Below, one piece after another: positions 56,336 to 64,000 of a stretch of 64,000 nt of DNA; within the stretch, counting starts at the first letter, position 1; every line of letters starts with the position of its first letter. The stretch spans positions 1-64,000 of the forward strand of contig NZ_LMCF01000096.1 in assembly GCF_001623075.1 (NCBI RefSeq). The letters run 5' to 3'. The translations under genes and the position numbers were made by a program. Below the pieces are notes generated by a model. That model searched no databases. It was not told the DNA's origin and saw only the letters and a list, made by a program, of their open reading frames with translations. This DNA is from Pseudovibrio sp. Ad37. GTDB lineage: Bacteria; Pseudomonadota; Alphaproteobacteria; Rhizobiales; Stappiaceae.

Positions 56336-59269
56336 ATGGCGAAGTCGCCAACACATGACACACACAACACTTCCGCGCGCGCAGATCTTACGAAGCAGAT
56401 TACTGTACGCGGCGCTCGCGAACATAACTTGAAAAATGTGGATCTGGATCTTCCACGCGATAGCCTCATTGTTATGACTGGCCTGTCCGGCTCAGGCAAA
56501 TCTTCGCTTGCCTTCGATACCATTTATGCCGAGGGGCAGCGCCGCTACGTTGAAAGCCTGAGCGCTTACGCCCGCCAGTTCCTTGAAATGATGCAGAAAC
56601 CGGATGTGGATCAGATTGACGGCCTGTCACCTGCCATCTCCATTGAGCAGAAAACCACATCAAAAAACCCCCGCTCCACGGTCGGCACAGTCACCGAAAT
56701 CTATGACTACATGCGCCTTCTGTTCGCACGCGTGGGCATCCCATATTCCCCGGCAACAGGCCTTCCAATTGAAAGTCAGACCGTCTCCCAGATGGTCGAC
56801 CGCATTTTGATGCTGGAAGAAGGAACTCGCCTGTACTTGCTGGCCCCCATCGTGCGTGGCCGCAAAGGGGAATATAGAAAAGAACTCGCCGAGCTGATGA
56901 AGAAAGGCTTCCAGCGTGTAAAAGTTGACGGCGAATATTATGAAATCGCCGATGCACCTGCTCTGGATAAGAAATTCAAGCACGACATTGACGTTGTTGT
57001 TGACCGTATCGTCGTGCGTGAAGACATGGCTGGCCGCCTGGCAGATTCTCTGGAAACCGCACTGGAGCTGGCCGAAGGCCTCGCTACCGTTGAGTTTGCA
57101 GATCAGCAAGACGAAAAAGGCAAAGCAAAGCAGCTCATTTTCTCTGAAAAGTTCGCCTGCCCAGTCTCCGGTTTCACGATCCCGGAGATTGAACCGCGCC
57201 TGTTCTCGTTCAACAACCCCTTTGGTGCATGCCCGACCTGCGACGGGCTAGGAACAAAACTGGCCTTTGAGGCCGAACTCGTTGTACCGGACCAGACTCT
57301 GTCCCTAAGGGGCGGCGCAATCCTGCCGTGGTCAAAAACAGGCTCAACCTCCCCTTATTATACTCAAACGCTGGAAGCATTGGCCAAGCACCACAAACAG
57401 CCAATGACCAAAGCCTGGAAAGACCTCCCAGAAGACTTCCGCAATGCAGTGCTGTTTGGAACCGGCAATACAAAAGTACAGTTCGTTTACGACGATGGTA
57501 CCCGCTCTTACAAAACCGAAAAGCCATTTGAAGGCGTTGTCGGCAACATTGAGCGCCGCTGGCGTGAAACAGATTCTCAAATGGTGCGCGACGAGCTTTC
57601 ACGCTACCAGTCAGACCATGCCTGCGATGCCTGTAAAGGCTACCGCCTCAAACCTGAGGCCCTTTGCGTCAAAATTGCAGACCGCCACATCGGTGAGATC
57701 ACAGCTCTTTCCATCAAAACTGCACATGACTGGTTCTCCAGCATTGACGAAAAGCTCTCCGACAAACAGAACGAAATTGCGTACCGCATCCTTAAGGAAA
57801 TCCGTGAGCGCCTGAAGTTCCTCAACGATGTTGGCCTGGAATACCTCTCCATGGACCGCTCTTCTGGAACCCTGTCTGGCGGTGAAAGCCAGCGCATTCG
57901 TCTGGCCTCTCAGATTGGCTCCGGCCTGACTGGTGTTCTTTATGTTCTGGATGAGCCATCCATCGGCCTGCACCAGCGTGACAATGCCCGCCTTCTGGAA
58001 ACACTGAAGCACCTGCGCAATCTGGGCAACACCGTCATCGTGGTAGAACACGACGAAGACGCCGTTCTGACTGCGGATTACGTGGTGGATGTAGGCCCGG
58101 GCGCAGGTATCCATGGCGGACAGGTAGTTGCCAAAGGTACACCAGATGAAGTGATGGCTAATCCGGCCTCTCTCACTGGTAAGTATCTTTCCGGCAAAAT
58201 GAGCATCCCGCAACCAGATGAGCCGCGCAAGATTGACAAGAACCGTCAGATCAAGGTGTTCGGCGCACGCGGCAACAACCTCAAAGACGTGAATGCAACC
58301 ATTCCGCTTGGCACTTTCACATGTGTGACCGGTGTATCCGGTGGCGGTAAGTCAACATTCCTGATCGACACCGTCTACAAGGCAACGGCTCGTCGTCTCA
58401 ACGGTGCACGCGACAACCCCGCCCCGCATGACCGGATTGAAGGTCTGGAGCGCCTGGACAAAGTCATCGACATTGACCAATCCCCGATTGGCAGAACCCC
58501 GCGCTCCAACCCGGCAACCTACACAGGCGCGTTCACTCCAATCCGTGAGTGGTTTGCAGGCATGCCGGAAGCAAAAACACGCGGCTACGCGCCGGGTCGC
58601 TTCTCTTTCAACGTGAAAGGCGGACGCTGCGAAGCCTGTCAGGGTGACGGTGTTATCAAGATCGAGATGCACTTCCTACCTGATGTATATGTCACCTGTG
58701 ATGTGTGTAAGGGCAAGCGCTACAATCGCGAGACACTGGAAGTTCAGTTCAAGGGCAAATCCATTGCAGATGTACTGGACATGACCGTTGAAGAAGCAGC
58801 AAGCTTCTTCTCTGCCGTGCCATCCATCCGCGACAAGATGGAAACCCTCGCCCGCGTGGGCCTCGGCTACATCAAGGTCGGCCAACAAGCCACCACCTTG
58901 TCCGGCGGTGAAGCACAACGTGTGAAACTGGCAAAGGAACTTTCCAAACGCTCAACTGGCCGTACGCTCTATATTCTGGACGAACCAACAACCGGTCTCC
59001 ATTTCCACGATGTCGCCAAGCTGCTCGATGTCCTTCATGAGCTGGTCGATCAAGGCAACACAGTTCTCGTGATCGAACACAATCTGGAAGTGATCAGAAC
59101 CGCAGACTGGATCCTTGACCTTGGCCCTGAAGGGGGTGACGGCGGCGGAACCATCGTTGCAACCGGCCGTCCACAGGATGTGGCAGAGGTACCAGAGAGC
59201 TATACGGGACACTTCCTCAAGGAATTGTTTGAAAGGCGAAGCGCCAGCAAACTGGACGCCGCAGAATAA
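56336..59269 (+). CDS. uvrA: Excinuclease ABC subunit A
   Basis: The 977-residue ATPase finds DNA damage for nucleotide excision repair. It has two ABC modules: [20 protein letters not shown] at the first P-loop and [18 protein letters not shown] at the second, with signatures [18 protein letters not shown] and [15 protein letters not shown]. Zinc modules are CDACKGYRL in the first half and CEACQGDGV...[10 protein letters not shown] in the second. The insert that normally starts CxxC reads CPVSG, with one Cys gone, before CPTCDGLG. The ATG at 56336 (AGGA upstream) is chosen over a GTG at 56318. Confidence 0.97.
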   Translation: MAKSPTHDTHNTSARADLTKQITVRGAREHNLKNVDLDLPRDSLIVMTGLSGSGKSSLAFDTIYAEGQRRYVESLSAYARQFLEMMQKPDVDQIDGLSPAISIEQKTTSKNPRSTVGTVTEIYDYMRLLFARVGIPYSPATGLPIESQTVSQMVDRILMLEEGTRLYLLAPIVRGRKGEYRKELAELMKKGFQRVKVDGEYYEIADAPALDKKFKHDIDVVVDRIVVREDMAGRLADSLETALELAEGLATVEFADQQDEKGKAKQLIFSEKFACPVSGFTIPEIEPRLFSFNNPFGACPTCDGLGTKLAFEAELVVPDQTLSLRGGAILPWSKTGSTSPYYTQTLEALAKHHKQPMTKAWKDLPEDFRNAVLFGTGNTKVQFVYDDGTRSYKTEKPFEGVVGNIERRWRETDSQMVRDELSRYQSDHACDACKGYRLKPEALCVKIADRHIGEITALSIKTAHDWFSSIDEKLSDKQNEIAYRILKEIRERLKFLNDVGLEYLSMDRSSGTLSGGESQRIRLASQIGSGLTGVLYVLDEPSIGLHQRDNARLLETLKHLRNLGNTVIVVEHDEDAVLTADYVVDVGPGAGIHGGQVVAKGTPDEVMANPASLTGKYLSGKMSIPQPDEPRKIDKNRQIKVFGARGNNLKDVNATIPLGTFTCVTGVSGGGKSTFLIDTVYKATARRLNGARDNPAPHDRIEGLERLDKVIDIDQSPIGRTPRSNPATYTGAFTPIREWFAGMPEAKTRGYAPGRFSFNVKGGRCEACQGDGVIKIEMHFLPDVYVTCDVCKGKRYNRETLEVQFKGKSIADVLDMTVEEAASFFSAVPSIRDKMETLARVGLGYIKVGQQATTLSGGEAQRVKLAKELSKRSTGRTLYILDEPTTGLHFHDVAKLLDVLHELVDQGNTVLVIEHNLEVIRTADWILDLGPEGGDGGGTIVATGRPQDVAEVPESYTGHFLKELFERRSASKLDAAE

Positions 59270-59276
59270 AAACCAA

Positions 59277-59300
59277 ATGACCGGGCATTGTCCCGGTCAT
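59277..59300 (+). terminator. Terminator after uvrA
   Basis: ATGACCGGG and CCCGGTCAT form a 9-bp perfect stem around CATTGT, followed by eight T residues. Confidence 0.95.
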
Positions 59301-59633
59301 TTTTTTTGCAAAAACCGTCACCCCAACAGTCTCTTTCCGCGAGAACAACACAAAATACCAGTTGGCGCCGCTCTATTACAAAGCCTGCTCAAAGCCGGCG
59401 ACACATTGAAATATGATTAAGTTTTCAGCACCAACTGCCTAAAAACAGCACTCCCAGCCCCTCAGGTATGCAGATTTGTGCCGCAAATCACAAAATTACC
59501 GCACTGCACAATCGTTAATTTTAGCATTTATGTCGTTTTGAAGAATGGTAGCGCCATCATTTGCCATAATGCCATGCATTTTTTGCATATCGGACATGCG
59601 AAATGATGTGATGCACAATTGGAAAGTCTTTTG
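59301..59633. other. Intergenic region between uvrA terminator and RNA locus
   Basis: No gene is seen in these roughly 330 bases. There is a long-range inverted repeat CATCATTT/AAATGATG (59555-59562, 59601-59608) in the last third. TATAAA at 59634-59639 could be the -10 box of the following RNA locus; I cannot find a matching -35 box at 16-18 bp. Confidence 0.4.
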
Positions 59634-59645
59634 TATAAACCAACT

Positions 59646-59810
59646 CAAGGCCGCTGAGGAACTCCTCCCAATTAAACCTCGGCAGCCTAACATACAATCC
59701 TCAGGCAGCACCTCCTCCCAAGCTGCTTGATGGTTCTAAACAGAGATTTCCTCCCAGTTCTCTGTTTACTAGCTTCGCCCGTCGTTCCTCCCATCGACGG
59801 GCGTTAGCTG
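59646..59810 (+). ncRNA. Probable anti-Shine-Dalgarno small RNA with four TCCTCCCA stem-loops
   Basis: Four stem-loops follow one another on the plus strand, each with TCCTCCCA in the loop. Hairpin 1 is GCTGAGG/CCTCGGC (59653-59659, 59677-59683), hairpin 2 TCAGGCAGC/GCTGCTTGA (59701-59709, 59722-59730), hairpin 3 TAAACAGAGA/TCTCTGTTTA (59737-59746, 59759-59768), hairpin 4 CGCCCGTCG/CGACGGGCG (59776-59784, 59795-59803). The stems differ in sequence but all are paired, and only the loop is conserved, which points to selection on RNA structure. Alphaproteobacterial sRNAs with CCUCCUCCC loops (alpha-r14 and the Rhodobacter CcsR 'cuckoo' group) have this design and target ribosome-binding sites. 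Strand and ends are inferred. Confidence 0.7.
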
Positions 59811-59951
59811 TTTTAAGGGCCTATTTTCCTCAAAACTGCCCATCGTCCTCAGTAAAGCAATCACACAAAAGAAAAGCGCACCAGCCTCGCTGATACGCTC
59901 TCCAAATCATCACTGCTTTACGCACATCACTGCGCAACTCTCATCACCAGC

Positions 59952-60617
59952 TCACCTGCCTGATGGGTTTTCCAAATCAGCGCTGGTCATAGTCAGCCAC
60001 TTAGTCATATGCAGAATATCCGGCGGCTTGCCATTACTCAGGCGCCAGCTGTCTACCACCCATGGAATCTCAGTCGTTGTATCCACCACAACAGCTGAAG
60101 CATGCGGATACTTACCATCAAGGAAGAAACCACGAGAGGCAGGCCGCGCCGCACGGTGGTATTTAAGCCAACCCTGAGAACCCGCATAAACCAGCAGGCT
60201 TGTCGTGTTGGTCGCCTCGTCAATGCAATCCATCTGCCCTTTAACGTTGCCATTACCCATATCCAGCCCACCAATATCATTGGATGACCCAACCACAGGC
60301 CCAACACGCTTTTCTTGCCACTGCACCGCTTTGGAAATTGCAGCACGTTCTGCCTCAGGGCTTCGATGCCCTCGCTTCAAAATCGAGCGCAACCGCTGTT
60401 TGTCTTTCTGGCTAAACGTCACAGCCGTGCGATATTCGCAGCCGAAACCATGACAGATGTACAGTGTGTCACCTTTGTTTTCGATGCCACCCATCTGAGT
60501 ATACCAGGTACTTGGCTTTCTATTAATTTGGCTCATGCACGCAGTTAGCCCAATTGCGCCAACTGCAATCACGAAGGCCTGAGAAATTTTCTTCAGTTTC
60601 TTATTTGAAAAATACAT
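59952..60617 (-). CDS. Putative lipoprotein with a Cys-His-Asp pattern
   Basis: The 221-residue protein is not recognised as a named family. MYFSNKKLKKISQAFVIAVG leads to lipobox LTAC with Cys27 as lipidation site. The C-terminal half reads MDCIDEATNTTSLL, then HRAARP, YPHASAVVVDTT and IPWVVDSWRLSNG. Cys131, His172 and Asp189 occur in the order of a transglutaminase-like or papain-like triad, an inference from spacing only. The start at 60617 is preferred for the signal peptide; an ATG at 60647 adds ten residues. No clear ribosome-binding site is seen. It is divergent from trmFO. Confidence 0.7.
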   Translation of the reverse strand: MYFSNKKLKKISQAFVIAVGAIGLTACMSQINRKPSTWYTQMGGIENKGDTLYICHGFGCEYRTAVTFSQKDKQRLRSILKRGHRSPEAERAAISKAVQWQEKRVGPVVGSSNDIGGLDMGNGNVKGQMDCIDEATNTTSLLVYAGSQGWLKYHRAARPASRGFFLDGKYPHASAVVVDTTTEIPWVVDSWRLSNGKPPDILHMTKWLTMTSADLENPSGR

Positions 60618-60771
60618 GTGTTTTTGTGAATCACTTTGCACAACCATGGAAGATTGATGGCCTAAATGATTGAACTGAGCAAGTTCAGAGGCTAAGCAAT
60701 TCGCAAGCGATAAACACTTAGGCTTCATCAGACGCTTTGGCGCAACAGAAGCCCAGTCGATTGGATAGGAA

Positions 60772-62169
60772 ATGACGAAGCAGCCCATACACGTGGTTGG
60801 CGGCGGCCTGGCAGGCTCCGAAGCAGCATGGCAGATCGCAGAAAAAGGCCTGAAGGTCGTTCTGCACGAAATGCGCCCAACACGTGAGACCGATGCACAC
60901 AAAACAGATGGCCTTGCAGAACTGGTGTGCTCCAACTCATTCCGTTCTGACGATGCTGAAAACAACGCTGTTGGCCTGCTTCATGCTGAGCTACGCGCTG
61001 CCGGCTCCCTGATCATGAGATGCGCAGATGCCAACAAAGTGCCTGCTGGCGGCGCACTGGCCGTTGACCGTGATGGATTTTCCCAAGCTGTACAAGCTGC
61101 GCTGGAAAGCCACGAGAACATAGAGATCCTCCGTGAAGAAGTGACTGAGATCCCATCCGCAGAAATCGGTCAGGTCATTCTTGCAACCGGCCCGCTCACA
61201 TCTCCAGCTCTTTCAGAGCAGATCCTGCAAGCAACCGGCGAAGACTCCCTCGCCTTTTTTGATGCTATTGCACCGATCATCCACACTGAAACCATCAATA
61301 TGAACAAAGCATGGTTTCAGTCTCGCTACGACAAAGTCGGCCCGGGCGGTACAGGTAAAGATTACATCAACTGCCCAATGGATAAAGAGCAATACGAAGC
61401 CTTTATCGATGCACTGATTGGCGGCGAAAAGACCTCCTTCAAAGAATGGGAAGAAAACACGCCATACTTTGATGGCTGCCTGCCAATTGAAGTGATGGCA
61501 GAACGTGGCCGCGAGACCCTGCGCCACGGCCCGATGAAACCAATGGGCCTGACCAATGCCCATCAGCCAGACATCAAGGCCTACGCTGTGGTGCAGCTGC
61601 GTCAGGACAATGCCCTTGGCACGCTTTACAACATGGTTGGTTTTCAGACCAAACTGAAGTACGGCGCACAGGCAGAAATTCTCCGCATGATCCCGGGCCT
61701 GGAAGAAGCTCAGTTTGCCCGCCTCGGCGGCCTGCACCGCAACACCTTCCTCAATTCACCGCGTCTTCTCGATGATCAAATGCGCCTCAAAGCTCTGCCA
61801 TACGTGCGTTTTGCAGGTCAGATCACCGGCTGTGAAGGTTATGTGGAATCCACCGCCGTTGGATGTTTGACAGGTTTATTCGCAGCTCATCAGGCACTTG
61901 GAACCGACATTGCACCTCCGCCAATCACAACCGCATGCGGTGCAATCGTCAACCATATCACGGGTGGTCACATTGATCGCGAAGATGGTTCCGGCTCGCG
62001 TTCCTTCCAGCCAATGAACATCAACTTCGGCCTTCTGCCTCCACTGGACGAAATGCCGAAGCATCCGGAAGGCAAGCGCCTGCGCGGCAAAGAAAAGACC
62101 CGCCTTAAAAAGCAGGTTATGGCCAAGCGGGGTCTGGATGACTTTAAAGCATGGGTCGCGAACGTCTAA
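60772..62169 (+). CDS. trmFO: Folate-dependent tRNA (uracil-54-C5) methyltransferase TrmFO
   Basis: The 465-residue flavoprotein methylates U54 of tRNA using methylenetetrahydrofolate. It begins [20 protein letters not shown] (FAD site) and has [37 protein letters not shown], the [20 protein letters not shown] segment, and [15 protein letters not shown] near the end. It is full length. A terminator follows, facing the NDUFAF6-like gene. Confidence 0.95.
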   Translation: MTKQPIHVVGGGLAGSEAAWQIAEKGLKVVLHEMRPTRETDAHKTDGLAELVCSNSFRSDDAENNAVGLLHAELRAAGSLIMRCADANKVPAGGALAVDRDGFSQAVQAALESHENIEILREEVTEIPSAEIGQVILATGPLTSPALSEQILQATGEDSLAFFDAIAPIIHTETINMNKAWFQSRYDKVGPGGTGKDYINCPMDKEQYEAFIDALIGGEKTSFKEWEENTPYFDGCLPIEVMAERGRETLRHGPMKPMGLTNAHQPDIKAYAVVQLRQDNALGTLYNMVGFQTKLKYGAQAEILRMIPGLEEAQFARLGGLHRNTFLNSPRLLDDQMRLKALPYVRFAGQITGCEGYVESTAVGCLTGLFAAHQALGTDIAPPPITTACGAIVNHITGGHIDREDGSGSRSFQPMNINFGLLPPLDEMPKHPEGKRLRGKEKTRLKKQVMAKRGLDDFKAWVANV

Positions 62170-62199
62170 CGCGCACGCAACATGCTATTAGAGACAGGA

Positions 62200-62220
62200 A
62201 AGGCCGGAAACTCCGGCCTT
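62200..62220. terminator. Terminator between trmFO and the NDUFAF6-like gene
   Basis: AAGGCCGG and CCGGCCTT form an 8-bp stem around AAACT, followed by a T-run on the plus strand and A/T flanks on the minus strand. Confidence 0.92.
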
Positions 62221-62224
62221 TTTT

Positions 62225-63085
62225 CTATTTCCGCGAGAGTTTGGTAAGGCGGCGAGATGTCCGCCACATATGCCAGACACGGCGCATATGCGGCGCCCCA
62301 CCGCAAACCTGCAGCGGCTCAAAGCTGTCTTTATCTGCCTCGTTGAAAAACAACTCCACCTGAAACACAGGCAAGAACGCTGGCAGCACAGACGGATCAA
62401 TCCCTTCCAACGCACTCTCACAATCATCGAGGTGCTTTTTACTCAGCTCTATCATCTCTTCAAAAGCCGCCCAGAGCGCGTCATTTGAGCGATTTCCCTG
62501 CAAGGTATTGGCCTCCACACCATGCCGTTCCATCACATCTTTTGGAAGGAACTGCTGATGCCGCGAAGCCTGCCACGCCAGGGTCTGCATAAGGCCAGAC
62601 ATCGCATACGCCACACCACCATGCCCACATGCGTCAGAAACCTGACGATCTGCTGGTTCCCCACTCAGGATCATCGAGGCAAGCAGAACGACTGTAGAGT
62701 TAGTCTCCCCGCAATACCCTTCCAGATCATTGATGGTCGGCATCGGATCAGAATAAAGATCAAATCGGCGCGCAGAAATCAGGTTAAGGAACGGCTCTCT
62801 TGGCAGTTTATGATGTTCAATGGTCTCAATGATCGCCTGCGCAACCGGGTTGTGCATCACATCGCCATGATCAGTTCCACTCAGCGCATCATGCCACCAT
62901 TGCAGGCGAATTTCTCCGGGCATCGGCTCATTCACCAGCTCGCGGATACGCGCAATCTCACAGGCAAAGGCGTAAAGGGCAATCAAACTCGGACGCGCAA
63001 TGATCGGAGCATACAATGTGCTCAGGTAACGCTCGTAGGAGAAGCGTTTTACGAAATCATTACAGTGGTCATAGGCCTGGCTCAT
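62225..63085 (-). CDS. Squalene/phytoene synthase-fold protein, NDUFAF6-like
   Basis: The 286-residue protein has the all-helical fold of squalene/phytoene synthases but lacks their chemistry. The first Asp-rich motif (DxxxD) is replaced by FACEIARIRELV (40-51), and the second is not seen near EGYCGETNSTVV. The segments RYLSTLYAPIIARPSLIALY and GEIRLQWWHDAL match NDUFAF6, the mitochondrial complex I assembly factor. It lies 21 bp after the Mth938 gene, a homologue of another assembly factor, NDUFAF3. A role in complex I maturation is inferred from this pair. Confidence 0.8.
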   Translation of the reverse strand: MSQAYDHCNDFVKRFSYERYLSTLYAPIIARPSLIALYAFACEIARIRELVNEPMPGEIRLQWWHDALSGTDHGDVMHNPVAQAIIETIEHHKLPREPFLNLISARRFDLYSDPMPTINDLEGYCGETNSTVVLLASMILSGEPADRQVSDACGHGGVAYAMSGLMQTLAWQASRHQQFLPKDVMERHGVEANTLQGNRSNDALWAAFEEMIELSKKHLDDCESALEGIDPSVLPAFLPVFQVELFFNEADKDSFEPLQVCGGAPHMRRVWHMWRTSRRLTKLSRK

Positions 63086-63105
63086 AGCTGGGTTCCGCGC
63101 TTCTT

Positions 63106-63510
63106 TTAAACGTCTTCAACTGCAATAAACACGGCTGCTACAGCTCGGTCTTCACCAAGAAGCACATTGTATGTGCGCACAGCAGCACCAGTGGACATGC
63201 TATCGACCATGATGCCCTTCTCACGAAACGGCCCCTTACGAGACTCTGGAAATGGCTTCAGCTCGTCACCAGCACCAATCAGCAACACTTCAATATCATC
63301 AGATTCTGCAAGGATTTGCGCCAATGCCTCGTCCGTAACTTCGTCAAAGCTGGTAGGTGCCCAACCATAAACACCAGATGGCACACACATCAGCGATCCA
63401 CGATGAGACATATCCGCAAATCGAAACCCGCCGTTTCCGTAGGCATCGATCTGAACCATGCTTGGATAATGCGCATCCCGCACTTCCAAAGGCTCTCCAC
63501 GTTTTCCCAT
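63106..63510 (-). CDS. Mth938-domain protein, NDUFAF3-like
   Basis: The 134-residue protein has the Mth938/DUF498 fold: QIDAYGNGGFRFADMSHRGS, VPSGVYGWAP, and IEVLLIGAGDELKPFP with MVDSMSTGAAVRTYNVLLGE at the end. NDUFAF3 in mitochondria shares this domain and helps build complex I. The start is the ATG at 63510 with GGAGGAC upstream. It is placed between secF and the NDUFAF6-like gene. Confidence 0.88.
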   Translation of the reverse strand: MGKRGEPLEVRDAHYPSMVQIDAYGNGGFRFADMSHRGSLMCVPSGVYGWAPTSFDEVTDEALAQILAESDDIEVLLIGAGDELKPFPESRKGPFREKGIMVDSMSTGAAVRTYNVLLGEDRAVAAVFIAVEDV

Positions 63511-63595
63511 AGTGTCCTCCAATGGCTGTTTTCGCCCAGTATACCCGCAAATTGATAGCCTCTGTTTAATTACACGCGAAAGAATGTCCAATAGA

Positions 63596-63631
63596 AAATG
63601 GGGCTGACCACAACTGTGGCCAGCCCCATTT
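63596..63631 (-). terminator. Stem-loop between secF and the Mth938 gene
   Basis: AAATGGGGCTG and CAGCCCCATTT pair over 11 bp, with an inner CCACA/TGTGG stem, and TTTTC follows on the minus strand. It would end or attenuate the secDF transcript before the Mth938 gene. Confidence 0.85.
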
Positions 63632-63654
63632 AAAATCTAAGCAGTTTCTGCTGG

Positions 63655-64000
63655 TTAAGCCGATTTTGCAGGAGATGTTTCGTCGTCTTTCTTATCAAAC
63701 ACGCTGGTGCGAAGCTTCATGAGCATCAGCAGCGGAGAGGCAAGGAAGATAGAAGAGTAAGTCCCGATCACGATACCGAAGATCATTGCCAACACGAATG
63801 ACTGGATCACTTCACCGCCCAGGAAGTACAACGCAAACAGCGCCAGCAAAGTGGTCACGGATGTCATTGTTGTACGGGACAGGGTCTCGTTGATGGACTT
63901 ATCAAGCAGCTCTTCCAGAGAAAGACGCTTGTAACGACGCAGGTTCTCACGAATACGGTCATAAACAACCACCGTATCGTTAAGTGAATAACCGATAATC
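63655..64000 (-). CDS. secF: Protein translocase subunit SecF, C-terminal part (cut by window edge)
   Basis: The last 114 codons of SecF are present. The segment IIGYSLNDTVVVYDRIRENL, starting at the window edge, is the conserved motif of SecF, followed by LLALFALYFLGGEVIQSFVL and IVIGTYSSIFLASPLLM. SecF with SecD uses proton flow to help pull exported proteins across the inner membrane. secD is expected to the right of the window. Confidence 0.93.
   Translation of the reverse strand, partial: IIGYSLNDTVVVYDRIRENLRRYKRLSLEELLDKSINETLSRTTMTSVTTLLALFALYFLGGEVIQSFVLAMIFGIVIGTYSSIFLASPLLMLMKLRTSVFDKKDDETSPAKSA

Noticed and set aside
59646-59810. Repeated CTCCTCCCA units look like a short repeat array
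   Set aside because: Only eight to ten bases recur, spacing is uneven and each copy is in the loop of its own stem. This is not a CRISPR array; a structured RNA explains it.
62225-63085. Functional squalene or phytoene synthase
   Set aside because: Both Asp-rich catalytic motifs are missing and no carotenoid or hopanoid genes are adjacent.

Overview
The window looks like chromosomal DNA of an alphaproteobacterium of the Rhizobiales/Hyphomicrobiales type, probably a marine Stappiaceae member such as Pseudovibrio (an inference from gene content; no marker was compared). Pointers are a phosphatidylcholine synthase (Pcs), an IalB-family protein, a double cold-shock-domain protein, LexA boxes of the alphaproteobacterial form GTTC-N7-GTTC, a coaD-ppi-ppi-queA-tgt block beside gyrA, and a TGT with the reduced zinc site that I recall from this group. 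Base composition is near half GC by eye.

Layout. 1-1.3 kb is a scar: the start of an IS3-family element, a LysE-type exporter that has lost its 5' end, and a decayed IS200-type element with its hairpin ends. 1.3-15.8 kb is one long minus-strand purine block: LysR regulator, uraH, xdhA, xdhB, xdhC, a BMP-type ABC importer (ATPase, two permeases, binding protein), puuD, uraD and an M20 hydrolase. Together these would import a purine or nucleoside, oxidise (hypo)xanthine to urate, and take urate through 5-hydroxyisourate and OHCU to allantoin; no allantoinase is present. 15.8-24.7 kb holds a quinone reductase, pcs, a DUF2182 membrane protein, a UbiH-type hydroxylase, an AEC transporter, an LpxL-type acyltransferase, an HpcH/HpaI lyase, hspQ and an IalB-family protein.

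25-31 kb carries an orphan YejA-like binding protein, a degenerate AMP-ligase paired with a PleD-like protein that has lost its GGDEF signature, a FrnE-like DsbA protein and a small membrane protein. 31-38 kb has eno, kdsA, a frameshifted coiled-coil gene and a sulfate-activation operon (cysQ-cysD-cysNC). 38.6-41.8 kb makes nucleotide sugars (galU, a UDP-uronate epimerase, a UDP-sugar dehydrogenase). 41.9-49.8 kb is tgt, queA, two cyclophilins, coaD, a DUF4274 gene and gyrA. 50-55 kb has marC, a CDF transporter, galE, a DUF192 protein, the double-CSD protein, gloA and tRNA-Glu. 55.4-59.3 kb is the divergent ssb/uvrA pair with two LexA boxes between them. 59.6-59.8 kb holds four tandem stem-loops that all show TCCTCCCA in the loop, a probable anti-Shine-Dalgarno small RNA. 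The window ends with a lipoprotein, trmFO, an NDUFAF6-like protein, an NDUFAF3-like (Mth938) protein and the 3' part of secF.

The most interesting items are the four-hairpin RNA locus, the paired degenerate enzymes at 27-30 kb, the frameshifted coiled-coil gene at 34 kb, and the sec/complex-I-assembly neighbourhood at the right edge.
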